Assembly: GCA_902362875.1 (NCBI GenBank)
Contig: CABIYF010000011.1
Coordinates: 1 to 64,000 of the forward strand
From: Eubacteriaceae bacterium
Lineage (GTDB): Bacteria; Bacillota; Clostridia; Lachnospirales; Lachnospiraceae
Direction: 5' to 3'
DNA: 64,000 nucleotides
In this document: in pieces, positions 45,909 to 54,392 of the stretch
Layout of the letters: each line of letters begins with the position of its first letter
How positions within the stretch are numbered: the stretch's first letter is position 1
Notes under the pieces: generated by a model
The model's database searches: none
The model's input: the letters and a program-made list of their open reading frames with translations, nothing else
Told to the model about the DNA's origin: nothing
Position numbers and translations under genes: made by a program

Positions 45909-46907
45909 TTACACTTCAATTCCTGGAGATTTTGCCTCATAATCAAGCAATTCTTTTAATTCATCATCTAATTTAAGGACAGTCAATGCTGCTCCGTTCA
46001 TATCAAGAGATGTTACATAATCTCCAATAAATACTTTGTAAACTGACAATCCCTGTTCTTTCAGGTATTCTTCTACTTCATCATATAGAACGTAAAGTTC
46101 CATAACTGGAGTAGCTCCTAATCCAGACATTAAAACTGCAACCTCTGAACCTTCTTCTGGTTCCATATCATCAATGACTGCCTTAGCCATCTGTCTTGCA
46201 ATGTCTTTTGCTGGTTTTAAATCCTGGACATTAATACCTGGTTCTCCATGATGTCCGATTCCAAATTCCATCTTTCCATCTTCAATCTGGAAGTTTGGAT
46301 GTCCAACTGCCGGAATTGCACATGGACTTAATCCGACACAGATACTTCTTGTATTGTCTACGGTTTTCTGTGCTACGTCAATGACTTCATCCAGTGTTCC
46401 ACCTAAAGCAGCTTTTGCTCCTCCGATCTTCCACATGAACACACCACCGGCAATACCATGACGTTTTTCTTTTGTCTCTTTTGGAGAAGATGCAACGTCA
46501 TCAGTTGCTACTACATATTTTACAGTTACACCCTGTTTCTTTGCTTTGCGGATCGCCATCTTTACATTCATATTATCCCCGGCATAGTTACCAAATAAAC
46601 ATGCAACTCCCTGCCCGGAATCTACTGACATAAAAGCGTCATAAAATGCTTGAGCAGAAGGTGAGGAGAAAATCTCACCTACTGCTACTGCATCCATCAT
46701 ATTCTTTCCGACATAGCCAAGAAACGCAGGTTCATGTCCTGATCCACCACCTGTTACAAGACCAACTTTGCCTTCTACAGGAGCGTTTACATACTGGACA
46801 ACGCGATCATTTGCTTCTGAACGTTTGATCAGATCTTTATGGGCTTTTACATACCCTTTTACCATATCTTCTACAATATAATCTGGATCATTTACAAATC
46901 TCTGCAT
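45909..46907 (-). CDS. DhaK-type kinase subunit, paralogue 2
   Basis: Second DhaK homologue of the operon. GGGSGHEPAFLGYVG and the covalent His (GHHGEPGIN) are intact. 332 aa. It lies between the EIIC gene and the regulator. The two DhaK paralogues presumably share the single DhaL encoded downstream, or one has a different partner. Paired DhaK paralogues suggest two substrates or a regulatory role for one copy (DhaK acts as a co-regulator in some systems). Confidence 0.9.
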   Translation of the reverse strand: MQRFVNDPDYIVEDMVKGYVKAHKDLIKRSEANDRVVQYVNAPVEGKVGLVTGGGSGHEPAFLGYVGKNMMDAVAVGEIFSSPSAQAFYDAFMSVDSGQGVACLFGNYAGDNMNVKMAIRKAKKQGVTVKYVVATDDVASSPKETKEKRHGIAGGVFMWKIGGAKAALGGTLDEVIDVAQKTVDNTRSICVGLSPCAIPAVGHPNFQIEDGKMEFGIGHHGEPGINVQDLKPAKDIARQMAKAVIDDMEPEEGSEVAVLMSGLGATPVMELYVLYDEVEEYLKEQGLSVYKVFIGDYVTSLDMNGAALTVLKLDDELKELLDYEAKSPGIEV

Positions 46908-46964
46908 AACTGAAACCTCATTTCTTTTTGCTGTCTAATTTTTATGTATAATTGAGAATCAATC

Positions 46965-48341
46965 CTAGTTGATCTCTCTTCCTTCTGCTTCTTCTTTTCC
47001 AAGGTATTTGTAAAGTGCAACAAAGCATACAACAAAGATCACACATAATACTAATGGTAAGAAGTTTCCATCCATGATCTTAAATACATGGGAGAATGCA
47101 TATGTCTGGATAGGTCCATCGATAGATGAGCAAGAAATTAATTCTCCAGCTTTTAATGCAACTGCTCCTGTTGAACGTGCAAGATCAGAGATGAATGGTG
47201 CCATGATCGTACCAACCCAAAGGTAAGCTGGTGCAAATAATGTAACTAAGATCAACATACGGATGATGTTACCACCTGTTACAAGGAATGCTGCTACTGC
47301 GATAGCGTTGTTTACGATACCAGCGAATGGAAGGATTTCGTTTCCTGGTAAGAACATTGAGAATACTAATGTTACAGGGATAGCCCAGAATACTGCTAAC
47401 CAGATTTCGTTTGCACCACCCATGAATGGCCAGTCAAGACCTACAACTAATGTTCTGTCATCGAATTTCTTGTTCATGAAAGCACTGATAGCTGTTGAGA
47501 TTGGCTCTAATGCCATCATGAAGTATTTTGAGATTACAGGGAACAGTGTTAATGCACATGCAGCCTGAATACCTAATGTTAATGTAGCTGCTACGCTGTA
47601 ACGAGCAAGTACACCGAAGATGATACCAAGGATGAATCCTAATACGTGAGATTCAGCGAAGATACCGATCTTATCTTTTAATGCAGCAGCATCGAAACGT
47701 TTGTTTAATGCTGGGATTTTCTTTAATACACAGTCAATTGGGAACATGAAGATTGAAGTGAATCCCATTTTATGTGTACATGTTACTCCTGGAATTCCAG
47801 AAAGTTTTTCAATACGATACTGATACATATCTGCCATCTTTAACTCGAAGATGATCTGGATACCAGCTACGACAAATGCTAATGCGATAGAAGCTGCTGT
47901 TCCAAAGTATGGTTTAGATACGGCTGCTACTGCTACACCAGTAAAGATTTTTCCCCAAACATTCCATAAGTCAGCGTTGAATGTTTTTGTCTTGTTGATG
48001 ATCAGCATAACAATGTTTAATCCGATCATCAGTGGGAACATTAAGAATGCGTATGGCCAAGACCAAGCGATTGCTGATAATGTTGTCCAACCACCGTCAA
48101 CGATTGGTAAGTTGATTCCTGTGTGCGTTAACATTGCCTTTGCAGCAGGCCCAATAGCTTCAGACATAAATGAAATCAGCATTGACATACCAGTGAAGGC
48201 TACACCTAATGTGATACCAGCTGAGATGGCATCTTTAATTTTCATTCCTACGATTAATCCTGCGATGATAATGATGATAGGTACGAAGATTGCAGCACCT
48301 AATCCCAGGATCCAGTTAATTACATTTCCTAAAACACTCAT
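46965..48341 (-). CDS. PTS galactitol-type EIIC permease
   Basis: Membrane subunit of a galactitol-family phosphotransferase system, 458 aa with about ten to twelve hydrophobic helices. Signature stretches include VPIIIIIAGLIVGMKIKD near the N terminus and GLDWPFMGGANEIWLAV in the C-terminal half. It is encoded after separate EIIA and EIIB genes. Imports and phosphorylates a polyol or ketose; the galactitol family also handles arabitol, ribitol and other sugars, so galactitol itself is not implied. Confidence 0.9.
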   Translation of the reverse strand: MSVLGNVINWILGLGAAIFVPIIIIIAGLIVGMKIKDAISAGITLGVAFTGMSMLISFMSEAIGPAAKAMLTHTGINLPIVDGGWTTLSAIAWSWPYAFLMFPLMIGLNIVMLIINKTKTFNADLWNVWGKIFTGVAVAAVSKPYFGTAASIALAFVVAGIQIIFELKMADMYQYRIEKLSGIPGVTCTHKMGFTSIFMFPIDCVLKKIPALNKRFDAAALKDKIGIFAESHVLGFILGIIFGVLARYSVAATLTLGIQAACALTLFPVISKYFMMALEPISTAISAFMNKKFDDRTLVVGLDWPFMGGANEIWLAVFWAIPVTLVFSMFLPGNEILPFAGIVNNAIAVAAFLVTGGNIIRMLILVTLFAPAYLWVGTIMAPFISDLARSTGAVALKAGELISCSSIDGPIQTYAFSHVFKIMDGNFLPLVLCVIFVVCFVALYKYLGKEEAEGREIN

Positions 48342-48391
48342 ATAATTCTCCTTTTCTCTCTCTCAAAAATCAGTTAAAACTGTTTTGCCCC

Positions 48392-48670
48392 TTATGCGTT
48401 AACAGCATCAACTAATTTTTTGAATTCAGCATCCTGTCCAACACCTGTTAAAAATGCGATACCATTGATAACTGGGATAGGATATTCTTTTGTTACCTTT
48501 GTGATTGCGATGTAAGCACAGCTTCCAGCAATGTAACGGTCTACAGATTTGATATCTACTGCTAATACTTCAGCAGGGATATTGTTCTCTTTTAAAAGAC
48601 GATTAACTTTACTTGCTACTGTCTGAGAAGTTGCTACTCCACTTCCACATGCTACTACGATCTGTTTCAT
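48392..48670 (-). CDS. PTS galactitol-type EIIB component
   Basis: Small cytoplasmic phosphocarrier, 92 aa. The phosphocysteine is in VACGSGVATSQT (Cys8), the usual position for GatB-like proteins. It sits between EIIA and EIIC. Confidence 0.92.
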   Translation of the reverse strand: MKQIVVACGSGVATSQTVASKVNRLLKENNIPAEVLAVDIKSVDRYIAGSCAYIAITKVTKEYPIPVINGIAFLTGVGQDAEFKKLVDAVNA

Positions 48671-48718
48671 TTTAAGACCTTCCTTTCTAAAAAACTTTAT
48701 TAGTTTTGTTTATTAATC

Positions 48719-49207
48719 TTAAAGACCTTCCATGGAAAGTACTGCTTCCATGTACTCATCTTCAGTTTTAGCGTTTACTAATTTGTCCATCACTTCTGGT
48801 TTCTGGAAGTTTGTTACCAGTACCTGAAGTAATTCAACATGTTCATTTCCAGCGTTTGGATCATCATGTCCACCAAGAAATCCAAGCATGAAGATGAATT
48901 TTACATCATGCTGAACATCGTTGTTTGCCATCTCGCACCATTTGATCGGATTCTTTAATCTTGTACATGCGATAAATGGTTTGATGATATTTTCTGGATC
49001 TGAATGAGGGATAGCTACCGGATAAGGTTCAACCGGAAGAGCTGTTGGATAATTTGCTTCTCTTGTTTTGATCGCATCTTTAAAAGTTCCTTTTACATAT
49101 CCGAGCTCTAAAAGCTTATCTGTCATCTTGTCGAAAAATTCGTCCTGATCTTTGACTTCCCAGTCAAGCTGGATCAGTTCTCTGTAAATTGTGTCACGGT
49201 TTGCCAC
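48719..49207 (-). CDS. PTS fructose/galactitol-type EIIA component
   Basis: Phosphocarrier accepting phosphate from HPr; the active His is in VAIPHSDPE (His68). 162 aa, single domain. First gene of the nine-gene catabolic operon that ends with the alcohol dehydrogenase. Confidence 0.92.
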   Translation of the reverse strand: MANRDTIYRELIQLDWEVKDQDEFFDKMTDKLLELGYVKGTFKDAIKTREANYPTALPVEPYPVAIPHSDPENIIKPFIACTRLKNPIKWCEMANNDVQHDVKFIFMLGFLGGHDDPNAGNEHVELLQVLVTNFQKPEVMDKLVNAKTEDEYMEAVLSMEGL

Positions 49208-49286
49208 GATTTATCACTCTCCTTTTATTATTCCGGGCAGGTTGTTTACTTTGTCTCGTAAGCTTCGTTCCTTACCTGTTGATTTC

Positions 49287-49315
49287 ATTATAGGACAGTA
49301 TTTCTATCAATACAA
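49287..49315 (-). promoter_or_regulatory. Promoter of the PTS/DhaK/aldolase operon
   Basis: TTGTAT and TATAAT with a 17-bp spacer on the minus strand, about 80 nt before the EIIA start. Confidence 0.75.
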
Positions 49316-49344
49316 TTCTCATTGGGTTCAAAAAATGGAGCATT

Positions 49345-49371
49345 GGTTGCTCATTCCTGTGATGAGCAACC
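49345..49371. promoter_or_regulatory. Inverted repeat upstream of the PTS operon promoter
   Basis: A perfect 10-bp inverted repeat (GGTTGCTCAT / ATGAGCAACC) with a 7-nt spacer, centred about 45 bp upstream of the -35. This is where an activator would bind and the operon's PRD regulator is the obvious candidate. On the plus strand a TTTTTGCTT run follows, so it could instead act as a terminator, but no plus-strand gene precedes it. The gap 49208-49630 otherwise shows no gene. Confidence 0.6.
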
Positions 49372-49539
49372 TTTTTGCTTAACGTTGCACAATTATAAAA
49401 ATTTTATAAACTAATGATAAATATCGCATAAAATCAAGGTTTTTCAGGGGTATTTTTTAGATATTTTTACAATTATCTGACAATTATTTTTGATTTTTCA
49501 TGGTGCAATTTGTTATTTTTGCTATTTTGCGCAATGTGT

Positions 49540-49601
49540 AAAAAAAAGAGAACGTTATACTTTTCAGCACTTGTAATATACTAAAAAATATAACACTCTC
49601 T
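49540..49601 (-). terminator. Terminator of the DUF1858 gene
   Basis: AGAGAGTGTTATA pairs with TATAACGTTCTCT (two mismatches) around a 29-nt AT-rich loop and is followed on the minus strand by eight T residues. Confidence 0.65.
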
Positions 49602-49630
49602 TGATCTCTGATCTCGTTTTGAGCTATCGA

Positions 49631-49837
49631 TTATGCTTCTTTTGTCTGAGCATATTCGTTTAATCTTCCAAGCAGTTCTTCTAAATCCATTCCATGAACA
49701 TAAGCTGCCTGTTCAATGCTTTCACCCTGAGATGATGGGCATCCAACACATCCCATTCCAGATGCCATAAGGATTGCTGCGTAGTTTGGATCTAATGCGA
49801 TTAAATCTGCGATGATCATATCTTTTGAAATTGCCAT
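49631..49837 (-). CDS. DUF1858 domain protein
   Basis: Small protein of the DUF1858 family, often annotated as hybrid-cluster-protein-associated redox disulfide domain. The CxxC pair is in GMGCVGCPSS, and the opening ITKDMII-like helix (AISKDMIIADLI) is typical. I start at the ATG with GGAGG (49837), giving 68 aa; the open frame extends 63 nt further. It has its own strong promoter. A redox sensing or metal/cluster role is inferred from the CxxC. Confidence 0.85.
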   Translation of the reverse strand: MAISKDMIIADLIALDPNYAAILMASGMGCVGCPSSQGESIEQAAYVHGMDLEELLGRLNEYAQTKEA

Positions 49838-49932
49838 TTCGTTTATTCCTCCGTAAATATTAATAAATAGTATTTTTAGAAAACTGTCATCTTGTAACAA
49901 CGTTTTCTAAAATAGTTTAGACTAACATTCAT

Positions 49933-49961
49933 AGTATAATACATTATTATTCAAGTGTCAA
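49933..49961 (-). promoter_or_regulatory. Promoter of the DUF1858 gene
   Basis: A perfect TTGACA and TATACT with a 17-bp spacer on the minus strand, about 95 nt before the start codon. Confidence 0.8.
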
Positions 49962-50108
49962 AATATTTTAGTTCTCATTATTGTTAAAAATACAACAAAT
50001 ACAACAAAATCACTTGATATTCTTTCCTAAGTATATTAAAATAAACTTGGTCGAGCGGGTTTTGCCCGCTACTAATGATTATACTATTTATATAAGGAGG
50101 ATATAACT

Positions 50109-50279
50109 ATGGCATATGTAATTTCAGACGCTTGTATTTCTTGTGGAGCTTGCGAAGGAACTTGCCCAGCAGGAGCTATCAGCGAAGGAGACGGACAGTA
50201 CGTAATCGATGCAGATACATGCATGGAATGTGGAGCTTGCGCAGACGGATGTCCAGCAGGAGCTATCAGCCAGGAATAA
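50109..50279 (+). CDS. 2[4Fe-4S] ferredoxin
   Basis: Clostridial-type electron carrier of 56 aa. Two cluster motifs are present: CISCGACEGTCP (Cys9, 12, 15, 19) and CMECGACADGCP (Cys38, 41, 44, 48). Each half ends in PAGAIS, showing the ancient internal duplication clearly. AAGGAGG lies 8 nt before the ATG. It is a single gene with a strong terminator; it would serve pyruvate:ferredoxin oxidoreductase, hydrogenase or electron bifurcation. A TATACT -10 and a short hairpin (AGCGGG/CCCGCT, 50054-50070) lie upstream. Confidence 0.97.
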   Translation: MAYVISDACISCGACEGTCPAGAISEGDGQYVIDADTCMECGACADGCPAGAISQE

Positions 50280-50312
50280 TTTCCAGGTAACGTATATTGT
50301 TCAAACATCAAG

Positions 50313-50345
50313 AAAGAGATGCATTTTTATGCATCTCTTTTTTGT
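50313..50345. terminator. Bidirectional terminator between ferredoxin and ribokinase
   Basis: A perfect 12-bp stem (AAAGAGATGCAT / ATGCATCTCTTT) with a 4-nt loop and flanking A/T runs. The ribokinase stop codon lies inside it. Confidence 0.88.
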
Positions 50346-51307
50346 TCCATATATTCTCTTACCTGCTTTGATGTTGGAAGTGATTCGATCGCTCCTGGTG
50401 TAGCAATCGACAAGGCTGCTGTATAATTCGCTATGGACAGAACTTTCCCTACAGAATCATCCGTACAGATTCTTGTACAAAATGCCCCGATAAATGCATC
50501 TCCTGCTGCTCTTGGATCAACCAGTTCTACATCTTCGACTGCTTTCTTATAATAAAATCTCTCTGGTGTGTTCATGATCACACCTTTCTCACCCAGTGTC
50601 ACAAGAACCGTTGGAACTCCACGTCCACGGATCACTGCCGATGCAACCCTTGCTTCGTCCAGATTAAATCTTGTCCAGTCTCTCTTCCAATCACTATGAA
50701 TTTTGATCCCTGTCATTGATTTAGCCGCCTGTTCATTGACGATCAAATATGTAATATACTGCATAAATTCCTTTGATAATTTCTTTACTGGTGTCGGATT
50801 GAGTACAACATCCACCTGATGTTCATACGCATATCTCGCAACTTCTTCATTGACTTCCATCGGTATCGCATTCTGCAGGACTACCAGATCATATTTTCCT
50901 ATCTCATCTTCCAGATAACGAATCTCATCTACTGTGACTGCCATGCATGCTCCTGGCACGATGATCGATCTTTTCTTTACTTTCTGTCCAGGAACTGTCT
51001 CTAGTAATACGATAGAAGAACCTGTTGGCAGTGTATCATCATATAATATCTGTTCTGTGTGTACACCTGCTTCTTTGCATACTTTGATCAGTTCTTTCCC
51101 ATCCTGATCTCTTCCGATCTTGCCGATCAGTGTGACATCTGCCCCTAATCTCGCCATCTGTACCGCCTGATTCGCACCTTTGCCGCCAGGTGATTTCTGG
51201 ATATCTTCTCCCATGACAGTCTGTCCTTCTTCTGGTATCACTCTTGTTTCAATCCCATGATTCATCATAAGACTTCCGACTACCAGAATCTTTGGTCGTT
51301 TGTTCAT
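50327..51307 (-). CDS. rbsK: PfkB family carbohydrate kinase, ribokinase-like
   Basis: ATP-dependent sugar kinase. The N-terminal GG motif (SPGGKGANQAVQMARLGADV) with KIGRDQDG is ribokinase-like, and the C-terminal catalytic motif is DPRAAGDAF in place of the usual DTTGAGDTF, with the catalytic Asp kept. 326 aa from the ATG at 51307 (GAGGA upstream). It stands alone, without ribose transport genes, so the substrate may be ribose or another pentose or nucleoside. Confidence 0.88.
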   Translation of the reverse strand: MNKRPKILVVGSLMMNHGIETRVIPEEGQTVMGEDIQKSPGGKGANQAVQMARLGADVTLIGKIGRDQDGKELIKVCKEAGVHTEQILYDDTLPTGSSIVLLETVPGQKVKKRSIIVPGACMAVTVDEIRYLEDEIGKYDLVVLQNAIPMEVNEEVARYAYEHQVDVVLNPTPVKKLSKEFMQYITYLIVNEQAAKSMTGIKIHSDWKRDWTRFNLDEARVASAVIRGRGVPTVLVTLGEKGVIMNTPERFYYKKAVEDVELVDPRAAGDAFIGAFCTRICTDDSVGKVLSIANYTAALSIATPGAIESLPTSKQVREYMEQKRDA

Positions 51308-51404
51308 ATTTGAATTCCTCACTCTATATATTAACTCTCAATTTGTTGAAATCAGAGCTCATAAACTCATTATAATATTGTCTGAATCCAAATACAATCG
51401 CAAC

Positions 51405-51938
51405 TTATTTTTCTTTTCGTTTTCTTCGAAAAAATCTTTTTTTCTCTCTGGATGCCGCAATTTCTTCTCTTGCTTTCTGCTGATTTCTGATCAGTTCATC
51501 AAGTTTTTTAAACCGTTGCTCTTCTTCAGATTCTCGCAGTCTGAATTGATAATCAACTTCTTTTGCCACCCTGTCTGATACTTTAGAACTGATCTGATCT
51601 GCAATATAATCTTTCTGCTCAAGAATTGCCTGCCCCATGATCTTTACAAGTACTTTTTGAAACTCTCTCATCTTCTCTGACGCATCTATCTGTTTTTCTG
51701 CCGGAAATGGAATGATATTTCCGGAAAGTTTTTGCTTGATCTCCTCACTGTCTAATCCTTGATTCTTAAGATCACGAATCTGTTCAAAAGTGTGAATCTC
51801 CTTTTCTCCATAATAACGATAACCTTTTTCATTTCTTGGTATTACAAGTGAAAATTCTTCTTCCCATGTCCTAAGATTATATGTTTCAAGACCTAATTGT
51901 CTGGCCGCTTCTGATATCATACGTCTTTTTTCTCTCAT
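51405..51938 (-). CDS. MerR-type helix-turn-helix protein with coiled coil (RacA-like architecture)
   Basis: The N-terminal about 60 residues form a MerR-type winged helix (MISEAARQLGLETYNLRTWE, RNEKGYRYYGEKEIHTFEQI). A middle helical region and a long charged coiled coil (about 105-160) follow, ending in a very basic tail (KKRFFRRKRKEK). No metal- or drug-sensing Cys. This layout resembles Bacillus RacA, which anchors the chromosome at the pole during sporulation, but it could be an ordinary MerR-like regulator. Start at 51938 with a GGAAGG site; 177 aa. Confidence 0.75.
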   Translation of the reverse strand: MREKRRMISEAARQLGLETYNLRTWEEEFSLVIPRNEKGYRYYGEKEIHTFEQIRDLKNQGLDSEEIKQKLSGNIIPFPAEKQIDASEKMREFQKVLVKIMGQAILEQKDYIADQISSKVSDRVAKEVDYQFRLRESEEEQRFKKLDELIRNQQKAREEIAASREKKRFFRRKRKEK

Positions 51939-51995
51939 ATTTCCCTTCCTTTCCTCCCCTTCATTATAAGGTTTCAAAAGGATTCAAAACAAGAA

Positions 51996-52022
51996 AAACC
52001 GTCCTCTAAAAGATGACGGTTT
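51996..52022 (-). terminator. Terminator of recD2
   Basis: A perfect 8-bp stem (AAACCGTC / GACGGTTT) with an 11-nt loop, followed on the minus strand by TTTTCTTG. Confidence 0.78.
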
Positions 52023-52052
52023 CCTACATTATTCTCTTTATTTTTCGCACAT

Positions 52053-54314
52053 TTACAGACCGAATTCATCCATCTCATCTTCATTTGATTCATTTGCGAT
52101 CTGATTTAACCGGTATGCAAGTGTTGTATATCTTCGCTGTTCATTCACGTTCTGGATCATGGAAAATAACATGTTCCTGTCTCCCACGATCGTTAAACAG
52201 TTTCTTGCTCTTGTCACTCCTGTATACAAGAGATTCCTGTGAAACAGCACTCTTGGTCCGCTTAGGATCGGCATAACAACTGCAGGATATTCGCTTCCCT
52301 GTGATTTGTGGATCGTGACAGCATATGCCAGTTCTAATTCATCAAGGTTTGCATATGCATATTGAACCTCTTTTGTCTCATCAAATAATACAGTAACTTT
52401 CTCTGTATAATCATTGATCTCCGTAATGATTCCCATATCACCGTTAAAAACTCCGACACCTTTATCTACCGTAAATCCTTTGCTGTTTCGCATCTCCCAC
52501 TCAAGCTGGTAATTATTCTTGATCTGCATTACTTTATCGCCTTCCCTGAACAAACCGAAAGCAATTTCTTTTTCTTTCTTCTCATCAGACGGCGGATTTA
52601 AATACTGCTGCATAACCTGATTCAACCGCTCAACACCAAGTTCACCTTTGCGCATCGGTGTCAAAATCTGAATATCATATGGCTTTGCATGAACATATCC
52701 CGGCAGTTTATCTCTGACTAAATAGACTAAAACTCCGAGTACATCCTGAATATTATTTCTCTGAAGAAAGAAGAAATCCCTGCTCTTATTATCTAATTCC
52801 ACAGGTCTTCCCTGATGGATCAGATGGGCATTTCTTACGATATGACTTCCTTCTTCCTGTCGGAAGATCTGGTTTAATTCTACAACTTTAAACTGTTCGG
52901 ATGCGATCAGATCTTTCAGAACATTTCCAGCCCCAATGGATGGCAGCTGGTTGGCATCTCCTACGATCACAAGTCTTGTTCCAGGAACCATTGCCTGAAG
53001 CAGCGCATTCATCAGATACAGATCCACCATGGACATCTCATCGATGATGATCACATCTGTCTCCAGTGGATTGCCCTCATTACGCTCAAACATCGTTGCG
53101 CCTTTTCTCAGATCTCGTTCTTTATCTGCTTCACCATTGATCTCCAACAGACGATGGATCGTCATGGCTTTATATCCTGTCGCTTCTGTCATACGTTTTG
53201 CCGCTCTTCCAGTTGGTGCTGCCAGTCTGATATCCAGCCCTTCATGTTCAAAATACTGGATCATTCCATTGATCGTTGTCGTTTTACCTGTTCCAGGACC
53301 TCCGGTTAAAACGACGATACTTTCCTGAGCCACCGCATGAATTGCTTCTTTCTGCTTCTCGGCAAACGTAATCTGCTCATTTTCTTCGATCATTGCGATC
53401 ATTGTATCCACTTCTGAAACAGAAATATCATAATGAATGTTCAGATCAAGCAGCATTCTCGCTGTATTAATTTCCATGTGATACTGCGCTGCCGCATAGA
53501 CCCTTGTTTCTTCGCCTTCTTCAATGACAATCTTACGGTCGATCATCATTTCTAATAAATGCTCCTCGATATCTTCTGGTGTTACCCCTAAAATATGAGC
53601 TGCATTCCTGCATAAAATATGCTTTGGCAAAAATACGTGTCCTTCGTTCAACGCCCTCATCAGCGTATAAAAGATTCCGGAAATGATCCTGTAATCAGAG
53701 TTGCTTCCGATCCCGACTTTCTTCGCAATCTCGTCAGCAATCTTAAATCCGACTCCTGCAATATCATCTGTCATCTTATAAGGATTTTCCTGAATGATCG
53801 TATATAAATGATCTCCATATTCCTTATAAATCTTCACCGCCAGATTATTATTGATCCCATATCCGGACAAGAACATCATTGCCTGTCGCATTTCCTGTTT
53901 CTCGCTGAATTCCACCGCGATCGCTCTTGCTTTCTTTTCACTGATTCCTCTTACTTCCGCAAGACGTTCCGGCTCTTCTTCGATCACACGGAACGTATCC
54001 ATCTTAAACTTCTTCGTAATACGCTTCGCAAGCGCAGGGCCGATTCCTTTGATCGCTCCTGAACCCAGATAACGTTCCATACTGTCAATGTCATCTGGAG
54101 CTACGATCTCATATGTTCTCATCTGAAACTGTGGTCCGTGTACTGGATGATCTACATAGTCTCCATCTAATGATATGTACTCTCCTTCATTCAAGAAAGG
54201 AAACAATCCGACAACAGTTTCTTCGTCACCATCTACATCTAGACTTAATACAGTGTATCCGTTGTCTTCATTTCGAAAACGTATATGATCCACGTATCCT
54301 TTCAAATATGCCAT
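52053..54314 (-). CDS. recD2: RecD2-type ATP-dependent DNA helicase
   Basis: 5'-3' superfamily 1B helicase of organisms without RecBCD. The N-terminal OB-like domain (YLKGYVDHIRFRNEDNGYTVLSL) and helix-hairpin-helix repeats (IKGIGPALAKRI, VRGISEKKA) precede the helicase core: Walker A LTGGPGTGKTTT, DEMSMVD, GDANQLPSIG, and the C-terminal TIHKSQGSEY and YTGVTRAR. Start at 54314 with AAAGGAG; 753 aa. mreB lies directly upstream. Confidence 0.95.
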   Translation of the reverse strand: MAYLKGYVDHIRFRNEDNGYTVLSLDVDGDEETVVGLFPFLNEGEYISLDGDYVDHPVHGPQFQMRTYEIVAPDDIDSMERYLGSGAIKGIGPALAKRITKKFKMDTFRVIEEEPERLAEVRGISEKKARAIAVEFSEKQEMRQAMMFLSGYGINNNLAVKIYKEYGDHLYTIIQENPYKMTDDIAGVGFKIADEIAKKVGIGSNSDYRIISGIFYTLMRALNEGHVFLPKHILCRNAAHILGVTPEDIEEHLLEMMIDRKIVIEEGEETRVYAAAQYHMEINTARMLLDLNIHYDISVSEVDTMIAMIEENEQITFAEKQKEAIHAVAQESIVVLTGGPGTGKTTTINGMIQYFEHEGLDIRLAAPTGRAAKRMTEATGYKAMTIHRLLEINGEADKERDLRKGATMFERNEGNPLETDVIIIDEMSMVDLYLMNALLQAMVPGTRLVIVGDANQLPSIGAGNVLKDLIASEQFKVVELNQIFRQEEGSHIVRNAHLIHQGRPVELDNKSRDFFFLQRNNIQDVLGVLVYLVRDKLPGYVHAKPYDIQILTPMRKGELGVERLNQVMQQYLNPPSDEKKEKEIAFGLFREGDKVMQIKNNYQLEWEMRNSKGFTVDKGVGVFNGDMGIITEINDYTEKVTVLFDETKEVQYAYANLDELELAYAVTIHKSQGSEYPAVVMPILSGPRVLFHRNLLYTGVTRARNCLTIVGDRNMLFSMIQNVNEQRRYTTLAYRLNQIANESNEDEMDEFGL

Positions 54315-54347
54315 TGTTCGTCTCTCCTTTCTTAAATAACGTGAATT

Positions 54348-54377
54348 AAGGCCAGGATGTACTGCCATCCTGGCCTT
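54348..54377. terminator. Terminator-like hairpin between mreB and recD2
   Basis: A perfect 12-bp GC-rich stem (AAGGCCAGGATG / CATCCTGGCCTT) with a 6-nt loop. On the minus strand only a weak TTAATT follows, so termination after mreB may be partial and recD2 could be co-transcribed. Confidence 0.7.
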
Positions 54378-54392
54378 TTGAATCTTTAATGA

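Noticed and set aside
50084..50311. Minus-strand frame over the ferredoxin gene
   Set aside because: It is a shadow of the ferredoxin, which has an ideal SD, two complete cluster motifs and its own terminator.
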